NCBI GenBank assembly: GCA_904063045.1
Contig: CAJFCJ010000006.1
Coordinates: forward strand, 1,245,771 to 1,309,770
Source: Dimorphilus gyrociliatus
Lineage: Eukaryota > Annelida > Polychaeta > Dinophilidae
Direction: 5' to 3'
Length of the DNA stretch: 64,000 nt
Below are positions 22,560 through 33,464 of this stretch, in pieces (positions within the stretch are counted from its first letter, which is position 1; every line of letters begins with the position of its first letter). The notes beneath the pieces are model-generated. The model saw only the letters and a program-made list of their open reading frames with translations, did no database searches and was not told the origin of the DNA. The translations under genes and the position numbers were made by a program.

Positions 22560-23272
22560 CTAAGCTTCAGGACAATCAGCTGCAATATGTCCACACTTTT
22601 GACAATTGTAGCAGAGGGGGCCGTCTTCGTTAGTGCATTCGCGCGCACGATGTCCGCTCTTACCGCATCTATAGCAAACCGTAGCCCTGTTTCCAGTTGC
22701 TTCGCTATCGCAATCTCTGGCCACATGACCGTATCTGGAATTGATAAGATAACATCAAAATCATTTTTGCTTACATGCCAAATTTTTTACCTTCCGCAAC
22801 TGTAGCACTTAGGTCCTCGGCTATATTGACGCCCGCCTGCAGTGTTTCCACCTTCGTCATTATCTTTGTTGTTAGGACAATTTCTAGACACGTGTCCACT
22901 TTCACCACATGTGTAGCAGGCCTTGTCTTCCGGTGCTGCTTCGGGACAGTCCCTGGCGAAATGTCCAGATTCTCCGCAGCTGTAACAGGCGTCCTCTTCC
23001 TTTGTACAATCTCTTGCAATATGTCCACTTTGATTACACTTATAGCATCTTTCAGCTTCTTCTTTGCAGTTCTTAGCGAAGTGGCCAAAGCGATTACACT
23101 TGAAACACTTCTCTAAAAAAGTGAAAATTTATGAAATTAGTAAATGAATTCTATCCTAGCTAATAATATTCAACATACCTCCGCTGTAACCACCACGACC
23201 AGATCTGCAGTCGCGTGCAAAATGGTCAGGCTTTCCACATTTGTAACACTTCACTCTTCCTCCGTTGCTCAT
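22560..23272 (-). CDS. CNBP: CCHC zinc-knuckle nucleic-acid-binding protein (CNBP-like)
   Basis: Single-stranded nucleic-acid-binding protein acting in translation and G-quadruplex unfolding. Exons 23272-23179, 23112-22791 and 22734-22560 join in phase to 196 residues. Eight CX2CX4HX4C knuckles are readable in order: [98 protein letters not shown] and [15 protein letters not shown] Gly/Arg-rich link ([10 protein letters not shown]) follows the first knuckle as in vertebrate CNBP, which has seven. A 5' UTR intron is likely: an acceptor lies about 20 bases before the ATG and a donor near 23580. It is transcribed divergently from BICD. Confidence 0.95.
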
Positions 23273-23930
23273 CCTCTTAACTTCTTCCTGATGCTCCTCC
23301 TAAAAATATATTGAATATAATTAATTATGAGTTTATAGGATAGTAGTGGTCGTTTACATTGTCTACAGTTCCCATTTCAATTCTATGGCTCGAATCCAAG
23401 ATGGACGATTACAAGCTGCTGGGGAAATATGGGAATTTCAGAACCTCATTTTACATAGGGTAGCTACTATGTGGGAACTAGAATAGTCATTTATGGGTTC
23501 ACTAATTATCATAGAATTAATTTAAAAGCTCCAAATTAGCGATTTTGATAAATACGCAAGGAGAAATTTGAAATACTTACCGCTTCCTCTCCGATAGCGA
23601 CCTTCGTCGAGATACACGTGAGTTTTTGCACACGAAACTGCCCACGGTACGGTTTCGGTAATCCGCATAATGGTTCTTATTGGTACATTACCCATGGAAT
23701 TAGTGCCCTACTAAAAACGCTTGTGCAGAAAATGGCCGTGTGCAAAACCGTCGCAAAATATATAGAACTTTCTTTAGATCACGTGATCTGTTACATTCAA
23801 AATGGCGGAAACGTGGTTCGGTTAGATTTGTTCAGTTCAGAAACAGTTGATGGAATAAATAAAATGAATAAATTTTAAAAACAATTATTTCTTGATTATC
23901 AATGAAACGTAACATTACAATCAGCTGACT
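23273..23930. promoter_or_regulatory. CNBP/BICD divergent promoter region
   Basis: Holds the probable CNBP 5' UTR intron (about 23300-23580). It also has a perfect 14-bp palindrome AGATCACGTGATCT at 23776-23789, with a CACGTG E-box core, and CAAAATGGCGGA at 23798-23809 (YY1-like). The open frame at 23618-23878 looks non-coding. Confidence 0.5.
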
Positions 23931-26227
23931 ATGACTGATTCTCCCGATTTGCCCAACGATGTCACCGAACTGCAAGAGATGGTTCGAACTTTGCAAAGCG
24001 AGTTGGCACAGACCAGTCAGGAACGTGTTCAGGCTGCCGAATACGGATTAAGTATTTTGGAAGAGCGTGACAACTTACAAACGTCCTACGATGAATTGGA
24101 ATCAATTTATGAAAACACAAAACATGAGTTAGAATGCGCTCAAGAGGTATGCAATAATTGATTTATAAATTATATTTTTGTATTTTAGAATAGATTACTT
24201 ATAACTCTACAAACGTATAATAAAACAAGCTGTCATAGTTCATATCTGAATAATAGTTTTATAAATCAATAACGTAAACATTCCACCTTAACGCTGTATT
24301 ATTCACCCCAGCGAAACAATGGCTTTATACACATTCTTGTCGTGTTTTTAAACCTTGGGAAGGCTATGGTATTCTTTAAGCAAAAAGTATTTTCTAAAGA
24401 TGAAATAGCTTAAATGTAGCATGTGGTTTGAATTTTGACAAGTGTTGGCATTTTAAACGATCGCAATTATATATGACTTTCCAATCCTTTTAGGCGCTTA
24501 CTACTGTTCAACGTTCACAAAGAGAGACCAATACAGCTGGTCAACAGGCCGAAGAAAAATTGCTAGTTGAAAGTGCGACAAGAGAAGCTTTATTACAAGA
24601 ATCTATAAATCAGTTAGAAAGCGAAACACGGAATATTCGAGCAGACTTGGAAAGAGCTACAGCAGAGAATGAAAAACTAGGAGCCAGGTGCTACGAAGTA
24701 GAGTCACTTTTATCGGAAAGCGAATCTGAAAGATCGTTACTCCGCAAAGATATTCGCGAATTAAAGCAACGGGAAAGCAGGACATTGCAGGATGTTACTG
24801 ATCTTGAAGATGAGAATGTTACCTTACAAAAGCAAGTCTTAAGTTTGAAACAAGCTCAAGTTGAATTTGAAGCAGTTAAACATGAAAGATCTAGATTACA
24901 AGATGAAGTTAACCAATTAAGGATGGAAGGTGAAGAGTTAATACAGTTACGCGCCATTGTTGAACAAAATTTGGAGGAAGCTTTAAAAACTGTACAATAC
25001 GAACGTGATCAAAAGCATATGATGAAGAAAGAGTTGGATAGAGCAAAAAATGAACAAGAGAATTATGCAACATTCTCGGCTCTTGCTTCTCAATTGTCTC
25101 TAGATTCAGGAAATGGTGCAGATTCCAATTCAGATGCGCCACAAGTTGGTCATTTATTTTCTGAAGTTCATACCTCAGAGGTTCGTCAGCTTCAACAACA
25201 ATTAGAATTAGCTCAATCAGAACGTACTAAACTACGAAGTCAATTAGACGAAATACAATCACAGTTGGAAAATAAAAACAGAGAGTTAAGCGGCCTACAA
25301 AAATCAAATGAAAAGTTGAAAGATATTAGGCAACTAGAAGAAAAGTTACATACTCTTGAGAAGAACTTGAACGACATTACATATTCAGAAAAGAAAGCAA
25401 GAACTTGTATTTCTAAAACAAGTGACGATATGGAAAAACTTTGTGAACTTTTGGGTCAACTCTATCATCATGTTAGTGAAGTTCTTGGTTTAACGCCTGA
25501 TAGAGTCATGCTAGATCATGTACAAAAACGCAGAAAAATGGTTAAAAGCAATTCCACAGAATCAGCTTCAATGAATGGTGAAGATTCATATGCCGAAGAA
25601 GAAACTTGCTTAGAGTTAATGTCCACTTTATTCGATCAAGTAAATCATATCGAAAGAGCAGTCCATCGTGTATTGGAAGAAGCTTCCAATTCAAAAATGA
25701 CTACCAGCATGCAAGCAAATGATTCCGAAGATGTAAATGAGTTACAAGAACAAATTGTAAAATTAAAAGCTATGTTAAGTTCGAAAAGAGAACAGGTTGC
25801 AACTTTGCGGTCTGTTTTAAAAGCAAACAAGCAAACCGCAGAGGCAGCTTTAGCAAATCTTAAGAGAAAGTACGATAATGAGAAAGCAGTAGTTGCCGAA
25901 ACAATGGTGCGGCTAAGAACTGAGTTAAAGGCTTTAAAACAAGACGCAGCAACTTTTGCTTCTCTTCGAGCCATGTTTGCTCAAAGGTGTGACGAATATG
26001 TTACTCAATTAGATGAATTGGCTAGACATGTTGCCGCAGCAGAAGAAGAAAAGAAAACACTAAATTCATTATTAAGAATGGCCATACAACAGAAATTATC
26101 TCTGACTCAAAAATTAGAAGATATGGAATTTGATAAAGAGAAAAGGAGAATAGGTCGAGTTGTTCCAACGACAGCTGCACATGGCCTACAGTCAAGTAGT
26201 AGCAATTCTCGATCGAACAGACACTAA
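23931..26227 (+). CDS. BICD: Bicaudal-D dynein cargo adaptor
   Basis: Coiled-coil adaptor that links dynein-dynactin to cargoes such as Rab6 vesicles. Exons 23931-24146 and 24494-26227 join in phase 0 to 649 residues. The N-terminal coiled coil begins with the CC1/dynein-binding type sequence QAAEYGLSILEERDNLQ, the AAxxG box region of the BICD family. It continues with LQKQVLSLKQAQVEFEAVKH. The C-terminal cargo-binding domain is almost canonical: TLRSVLKANKQTAEAALANL, RLRTELKALKQDAATFASLR, AMFAQRCDEYVTQLDELARH and LLRMAIQQKLSLTQKLED. The protein is shorter than human BICD2 (about 820), the middle coils being reduced. The tail after KRR is Ser-rich. Confidence 0.96.
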
Positions 26228-27064
26228 AAAGTGGCAAAGAAGGTTGTTTTAAAAAATTTTTTTTATTTTTAGGAAAAACTGAAAAATTTTTACAATGTTA
26301 TTTATCTATTGCTGATTTCTTTTACCTTCGATTGCACTTAATCTGCACTATTATCATGCTCTTTTTTCAACTATAAGTTCTATGCAAATTTGAACAAAAT
26401 TTGAATATTAGATTCAAGAAATATTGATGACATCCTTATGGGATTATTAAGCCTACCGAAAGTTTTCTCGAGAAGTCGGCATAATTATTATTGTAATGAC
26501 TGTATAAAGGTGCTTAATGTCGTTGTCGTCAATGAATGAAATACAAAATTGTAGTTGAACTATATAAATGCAACAATCGATTTTACATTAAAGCGTGCTT
26601 TTCACATAATGCTTACTGCACCATATTAAGGCAACAAAAGCTGAACAGCTTAAGTTTTACAGCATATTTGGAATATTTTATGCACTAAAACTATTTTATG
26701 GCTAAGAATCTTTTCATCAAACAGATTCAATATATCATCATGATTGCAAATGCTGTGGGATTTCCAAACTACAAAAATTCAATCAAACGGCATGAATATT
26801 AAATTATTCGATGCAGCAAAGAGCCAATTTTCATCGGAAAAGACGTTACTGAAAGAAATTAGGTTAGGGTAAAAGTAACAATCGTATACAGTTTCACTTT
26901 ATATCGTTAATTAACAGCTGTTGTATATTAGAAAAACTGATAAAAAAAAGTTCTCTTCTTATTTATATATGGTTTTTTTTTATTACAATTATGTATTTAA
27001 GAACTTGAGAATGTTATTAGAATATTTTGATGTAAGTATAATGAATATTTTTGCAGATAATTGT
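26228..27064. other. Convergent 3' region between BICD and ZMYND12
   Basis: About 0.84 kb of AT-rich sequence with no supported gene. Presumably holds the two 3' UTRs. Poly(T) and poly(A) tracts occur near 26255 and 26940. Confidence 0.5.
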
Positions 27065-28396
27065 TCATGAGGAGATGGTCATTGGTCGTTGGCAAAATTT
27101 ATCAAACTCATCAATTTCCAGACTTAAACTGTCTTGTTCCCTATTCTCTGATGCAGTTTTCGCTGTGCGACTAAAGAGTTTGCACTGAAAAAAGATAGCG
27201 TTGAAGAAAATCAGTCGATTCGCAAAGATGGATGCTACAAAAACATTTTTTTTTTACTTACTTTATCTTCATCCGAAAGTAAACAATACAACATTGATAA
27301 CGTATAAGCAATTTTCATTCGCTTCTCATCGTATTTAGCATCCGTTTGCTGCTGACGTAGGTCGAAAACGGCGTTTAAAACCTGTTTTGCCTCAGCTGTC
27401 TGAGCCTCGTCTAAATAGTCATAATGAATGTCTGCTTCCTCAAAAACTGGACCAATAGTCTGTCTTTTCATTGGTGTTGCTCTTCGTTGAGCCGTTAATT
27501 TCTGCAAATGCTTCATCCATATATCGGTAACCTTGTCATACAGAGAATCCGCGACAAGCATACGATTTTGTCTAAAAAATACGTTAGCCATATGAAAATA
27601 ACCTCCGGAAGTTGCTATATCAGACGGACCGGCATCTTGAGAAGCATAAAATATCTAAATAAAACAAGAGAGAATGAAAATAAATATATTAAATTTTTTT
27701 TATAAATCTTCAAATATGGCAAAGGCTTTGGCTTTATTTGCTATAAACTTACATCATTTGCGTAGTTTCGTAACGCGTCATCGTATTGACCATTTGAAGC
27801 TGCCAGTAAGCCTAAATTTCGATATAACCGAGATCGGAAATGATTAGGGCAACTAGGAGTTTTAAGTACTGTCCATTCAGCTTGAGCTAAATAGTCTTCG
27901 GCTTCTGATAATTTGCCTAGTCCTATTGCCGCTTCGGCTAGGATCAAATAAGATGGTACAAGTTCTACGCTAGCTGTTCCATGTACAGCTATGGAAAATC
28001 TCAGAGCTTGTATTGCGGCTGGGATGGATTCAACGTGTTTTCCTTCAAAAAGCAGCTTTTGACCTGTTGTTCTCGATAAATCAATCATTTGTTTTTGTCG
28101 AATAATTTGTTGTTCTTGTCGGTGCTGTCTTTCTTCCTCTGATCCGGCAAATGGGACTGGGGTTCTCAGAGGTATAAGCAATTGACATATCTTTTCATGG
28201 ATTCCTACCCAGTCATTCATTTGATGTTCCTTCCCGCTATACACAAATTAATTATCACAGTTTGTTTGAAAACTTGCTAATCAACTTACCAATAGTATGT
28301 TACCCGACATTTTGTGCATTTGATAAACGCTGGCCGTTGACACAACTCGCATTTTAGTTCAACGCCTTTCGGATTCGATAATGGATTAACAGACAT
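27065..28396 (-). CDS. ZMYND12: Zinc finger MYND domain-containing protein 12
   Basis: Axonemal protein of ciliated and flagellated cells. Exons 28396-28290, 28236-27753, 27654-27262 and 27184-27065 join in exact phase to 367 residues, as in the human protein (about 365). The N-terminal MYND zinc finger reads CELCQRPAFIKCTKC then YYC, followed by HQMNDWVGIHEKICQLLIP. Family hallmarks include SEEERQHRQ, QKLLFEGKH, SVELVPSYLILAEAAIGLGK and RNLGLLAASNGQYDDAL (TPR-like helices), and TSGGYFHMANVFF after the third junction. The C-terminal tail is short. The 5' end faces an orphan gene 174 bp away, and an X-box lies 62 bp upstream of the ATG. Confidence 0.96.
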
Positions 28397-28457
28397 CTTG
28401 ATAATTTCAAAACAAAATTCTTTATCTACGATAATAGAGGATTCAGCATTTCGAAAT

Positions 28458-28470
28458 GTTGCTTGGCAAC
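28458..28470. promoter_or_regulatory. RFX-type X-box in the ZMYND12/orphan promoter
   Basis: GTTGCTTGGCAAC has perfect inverted arms GTTGC and GCAAC around a TTG centre, matching the RFX transcription-factor X-box. It lies 62 bp upstream of ZMYND12 and about 100 bp upstream of the divergent gene at 28571. RFX factors drive ciliary genes in animals, which fits ZMYND12. Confidence 0.7.
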
Positions 28471-28570
28471 CTCATAAATCCGGAAATCTTCAGTACTAGC
28501 AAAATGGCGGACGACAAGTAGTCGCTAGGTGGCGTTTTTTCTCCGTGAGTCCCAAAATCGACGAAGGTAA

Positions 28571-31513
28571 ATGTCGTCCGATTCAAGAAAATCGCCTACG
28601 GAACAGCTAGCAAAAATGGCTGGAAATCTAGAATCGCAAGACTTAGATAAGGATTTGCTCTTGGAAGATTTCTTTGATACATCGATAAAAGTAATCTAAG
28701 AAATATTTTTTTAAAGGGGCGGGCAAAAATCATAACAATATCTAACCCCTATTGTTTACATAACAAAACAGGTACTAAAAGACATTGGAAAATTAAACGT
28801 TGGAATTAATCAACGAGACAAAGTAGAAGCGATACTTTCTACTCTATTATCGTCATATTGCAAAAGAACTTCAACAATAGCTTTCAAATTTGATTATTTG
28901 GCATCTGATGAGTTATATACAAGATTAATCTTAAACCTTTATCGGATATTCCTTCATCCACAAGCTTACAAGGACAAAGATTTTACTGATATGCTTATTG
29001 CGAAATTTGAACAATTACGTGACAAAGATTGTCCTAAAGGATATTCAATAACTTTCTCAGCAATAATGTGAGTTATTTTCTTTTCATAACGTAGCTAATG
29101 TTACTAAGTGTTAGCAGTTTTTTTCTAATTAAATGAATAGCCAAACATTAAAAAATAGTTAAACTATAGTTTTATTCTTCAAATTTACCTATTTTCTCTT
29201 TCGATTGGTAAAAAATATTACCCTTAACGTCAAATAATTAGATCAGGTATAGATTTGAGGAAAATTTCATTCAAAATTATATTCTTTGTTAAACTGTTTT
29301 ATTTAACAGAGACTCTATCAAACAGAGATGGGATAACTATGATATTTTGATGCAATCTGCCAGCAAAGAGCAATGTGTACTATTATTTCAGTTTAACGAA
29401 AGGGAGGAATTAATTCGATGTCGAATAAGACTATTAATTGAAGCAAAGCAATATAATTTTGCATTAGCCGTATTAAATTCTTGGTTTCAATTTGAAGAAG
29501 CTTCACAAAGTTCTGAACTACGATCTTATGCCGCTATCAATGCTTACTTACAAGGACATTTACATGCTTTCAACTATTACGTAAGTAAAATTTGCGTTTA
29601 TTGTCAATTATATTATTTTTTGCCATTGATTTTTTGAACAGATTACATTTTTCAATTGCAAAGATGTCGGATTTATATTAAAGTTTCTTAAATCGAGTAT
29701 AAAAGAATCTAAATATTTCGATTGGCCGTCCTCATCTCAACCGTCTACAGACTTTCTCAATTATCCTTGTATATGTGTACCAAATCCGAATTTTTTACAT
29801 ATTCAACCGAATAAATTAGAAAAAATTTTATACGCAGTCAGCAATCATAAACATGTTATTCAATTGATTGATGATAAAACTATTGACGAAGGCTACGGAG
29901 TATGTATCTAAAAAATTAAATTTTTCATATGCTCTCTTCTAAATGTATTTTATCATTTTTTTAAGGATTTATTTTTAGAATGGATTAAAGTGATTAATGA
30001 CAATGAAAAAATTATTTCAACTATTTTCAAGAAAAATTCATCCTTATCAACGAAATTGTTAATTATTAAAATAACAGATGTAATTGATATGTTAGTTCAT
30101 GCCGGGGAGGCAGAAGAATTCTTTGACCTTATTTTAAGATTGGTCTATCAAGTTTTAACTGACAAAAATATAACTGGATTAGAAAGTGAAGAAATATTGA
30201 CAACTCCTTGCTTAATATCCGACTTATCTGCAAGCTTATCTTTAGCTTGTACAGGTATTTATCAATGTCTGGAAATTGTTGCTGCGGAGGCTAGTTTTTG
30301 TTATAGACCTTGTGAAGAGACTTTAAACTTACTAATCAAGGTGTTTCGTAGCCAAGTTACCTCTGATTCATGTTCAACTCAGCTGGCTGTAAAGAGTGAA
30401 TCAGGTAATGATTTCGAATCGACCATAAATACGGCAATAAACGTATTTCGCAAATTCATCTTCGTCGACAACTATCAAGGAGATCCAAAACAATTAAGAG
30501 CAGCACTTGGAGAGTTAAAAAAACATTCAGACAAAAATTTAGAATGGCCAGAAGATATACCCAAATTTGAGTTTGCTCCTTTACAATCTCTCTATGTCGA
30601 GAGAGCGACGGCAAAGACTCTTTACAACATATTTTCTTCGCTTACAAAACAAAAATTACAGATAGTTTTGAATGAATCTATTCTATTGTCTCAAACACCT
30701 ACACCAGAAGAGACAAGTTATCAGTTTCTGAATAAGCCTGAACTTGAAATCGAATACACAAACGGAAATGTAAACGTCAGCGAGAGAGATTATCAATTCG
30801 ACGAAAGAGCAAACCCTGAAGATCCAAATAAAATAGAAAACTATCTACAATATATAGAAAACGAGTGCCCAGTGTATGAAAAAAAGGTATTCGAGGATCA
30901 TAATCATGTTGAAAGAGAAGAGTTGTGTTTGAAAAAAAAATTCCTTTTTCAACAGCGTGCACGAAGGTTAAGTCGTTGTAGATTCTTGTGGAATGAAGAA
31001 AGACAAAGAAGAGTTTACGACTTATCTTATAAGCCCTGGTATTTAAAAAATGCAAGTTACATTCCACGAAAATTGAAAAAATTATATCGTGGAAAATTAG
31101 GTCGAAAGTATAAAATTGATGGTGTAGAATTCACTGTTCCTGAGGAAGAGAACCACTCAGATGGCACAGCCTTAGTACCATTATCATGGATAGATGATAA
31201 AACTGTGACTGAAACTTATAAAAATTTTATCAGTGATAATTTTAACGAATTTGCGGTGTTCATATCAAGAGAAATAGATGAAGAAAATAATGCAACAATT
31301 ACTTTTTATAACGGAGCACATAAATTAATTGCTGAAGTAAAACTAGCAGCTCAAGCAAAATGTCAACAAAAATTATCATTAATAGATTCAGTAAAAATGC
31401 ATTCAAGCGAAGTAAGAACAAACGGAAATCTCGTAAATGACTTACCGGATTTTGAATTTAAATATGATGCAAGTAATAGAATATTTCAAAATGGCTGTCC
31501 TCGAACCAATTAG
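28571..31513 (+). CDS. Protein of unknown function, mostly helical (830 aa)
   Basis: Not recognised. Exons 28571-28690, 28772-29067, 29310-29580, 29642-29899 and 29966-31513 join in exact phase (831 codons with stop). The N-terminal 450 residues look like helical-repeat sequence (REELIRCRIRLLIEAKQYNF, WIKVINDNEKIISTIFKKN), possibly a TPR/ARM-like solenoid. The C-terminal part has a basic block (RARRLSRCRFLWNEERQRR) and aromatic-rich DLSYKPWYLKNASYIPRKLK. A loose resemblance in style to the N-terminal region of ZNF292-type proteins was considered, but no motif confirms it. It shares a 174-bp promoter, with X-box and ATGGCG element, with ZMYND12, so a cilia-linked role is a hypothesis only. Confidence 0.75.
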
Positions 31514-31719
31514 TTATTGATCTTTTTTTTATAGTACTTTTTTCTCCTACGAAACTGTATACAGATGTAAAAAATAGTATAAGTTTTAGATAAGGATTCA
31601 TTTTTAAAATATCAATTTGTTTAATGTTTAGTGCATGCAAATCTATTATACAAAGACTCTGTTTTAAACAATACAAAGAAATGAATTTCATATAAATTGT
31701 TGTTTACCTTGGAGAATTT

Positions 31720-32661
31720 TCAGGGAAAGTTTTGCTCTAACAGGTCATCTAAAAGTGAGGAAACCTCCATTCTTAAAGCATGTACCAATTCAAACGGAAT
31801 AGTTTCAGTTGTAAATGAGCAGCATTGAAGAATTCTGTATAATTTCTCATAAGCTTCGTTCGGTATATTTCCTTTTTGGTTAATTCTTAACATCTTTTGA
31901 TGAATATAGTAATACCATTCATCCTTTTCTTTGTCTATTGCATCCATAATTTTAGATAGTCTAGGATCCTTATACATCATAGTCTCCATTGATGGATGCT
32001 TTTTCAGAGCTTCAGTAGCATGGGTCTGTGAAGATATTTGAGTGGATTTTCCTGTAGATATTTTGTTACTAAATTGTAATAAACTGAACTCTTAAGCTGA
32101 TAAAAATTTGATAATAATACAACCTTGCACGGATTGAAATTCTTCATATTTACTGGAGAGAAGACGAGTGGAAGGATTAGAATCTATAAAAAGTTTAGTA
32201 TATTATTTAAGCATTATATTTTATCTTGAATATTATGATAAAAAAATAAAGGGACTACTCTGTAAATTCTCTTCAGCTTTAGCTCTTTTTTCAGCCTCTT
32301 CGGCTTCTTTTAGCTTTATTAATCGTGACATAAATATATTCATATCAATGACTTTTTTCTTTTTATTATTCCTTATTGGTTCCTGGTCGTCTTTTTTCGC
32401 CTGAATGTCTTTCTTCGCGACCTCATTCACTTTTAAACGTTCCTTCATTTGACTAATTATAAGTTTTTCAAACTCTCTTTCTTCTATTAACTTCCTTTCT
32501 CTGTAAGCTGCTTGAAAGATTGTTGAAATATTCGGCAACTTGGAATCTGGTTCATTCTTCTTTGATTTAGAATAAGTAACAAATAATTGAGCATGGCCCC
32601 TTTTTACTTTTTCTACAACTTCTGTGGATTCTTTTAGTTGTATTGAGTCAAACAGCGGCAT
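31720..32661 (-). CDS. Small protein of unknown function (264 aa)
   Basis: Not recognised. Exons 32661-32259, 32183-32124 and 32051-31720 join in exact phase to 265 codons with stop. The open frame extends to a TTG at 32667, but the ATG at 32661 is the first. The N-terminus (MPLFDSIQLKESTEVVEKVK) is followed by a Lys/Glu-rich helix with a NNKKKK basic patch. The C-terminal third is more conserved-looking: HPSMETMMYKDPRLSKIMDA then EKDEWYYYIHQKMLRINQKG and a helical end. No signal peptide or membrane segment. It converges with the preceding orphan gene: the two stops are about 206 bp apart. Confidence 0.72.
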
Positions 32662-33464
32662 TTTCAAACAAAAAAGTTTCTCAGTAGAATTTAAATGAGC
32701 AGCGAGCTAAGAATATTTCGATATAACGAATTTAACGTGGAATTTCGCAATGCAACGGCTTAAATTATCGATAATCGAATGTTAGATCTAAACGATAAAT
32801 CGATTTCCTTCAATGTAAAGTTCCAAAAAATTATAAATTAACATGGAAAAAAATTTCTATTAATAAGAAAATCATAAATAAAAAGATAAAGAAATATGAA
32901 TTTTTAACTTATAAAATCGGTATTTATATCCCGAGTAGTCTCGCATTTGATAAATGACAGAGAAAAACTATTAGTATTTACCTTTTCGACGAAAAGGTTT
33001 AATTAAATATGAAAGAAAAAAATTAATACAAGCAATTATTGTTAGATATTAAAGTAACGAGAAATTTCTTCTTTTTTTTTATAAAATTGTATAAACTGTT
33101 CTATTACCTTAGGCTATAACAGAGCTGCTAACAAAGTTGCCCTATAGGATCCATAAGTCAAAGATTTTTTTATTATCCTTAGGCAATGGTATGCGTAATT
33201 TTAAATTAACTTTTTTCTTGATATACAATTTGTGTCAAAATGAAATGTATAAATTTATATATACTATGTATATATATATATATCTTTAAAAAAGAATATT
33301 CTTGGAAGCAAAACTAATAAATAACATTCTGGAGAGAGAAAACATCTCCATTATTTATTTCTTTTAATACAAAAAGATTATTTTCGTTTCAGATTTAAAA
33401 AAGAAACAATAAATTTTACATTTTGGATATCATTTCACAAACAGTTCAATGCTTTAAAATAACT
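32662..33464. other. Intergenic region between a small orphan and the ATRX 3' end
   Basis: AT-rich, with a short (TA)n tract around 33265-33285. No supported gene seen. It contains the promoter of the minus-strand orphan (near 32700) and the ATRX 3' UTR. Confidence 0.5.

Noticed and set aside
22771-23116. Open frames on both strands over the CNBP exon
   Set aside because: They are out-of-frame shadows. The correct minus frame gives the CCHC knuckles.
23380-23410. Possible tRNA B-box (GCTCGAATCC)
   Set aside because: No matching A-box, anticodon arm or acceptor stem could be drawn.
24909-26237. Minus-strand frames opposite BICD
   Set aside because: They mirror the coiled-coil codons and have no family motif.
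28571-31513. Assignment of the 830-aa orphan to the ZNF292/RLF family
   Set aside because: Only a vague helical resemblance; no zinc finger or diagnostic motif.
31458-31691. 77-residue minus frame at the 3' end of the 830-aa orphan
   Set aside because: It overlaps the coding exon and the 3' UTR, with no family resemblance.
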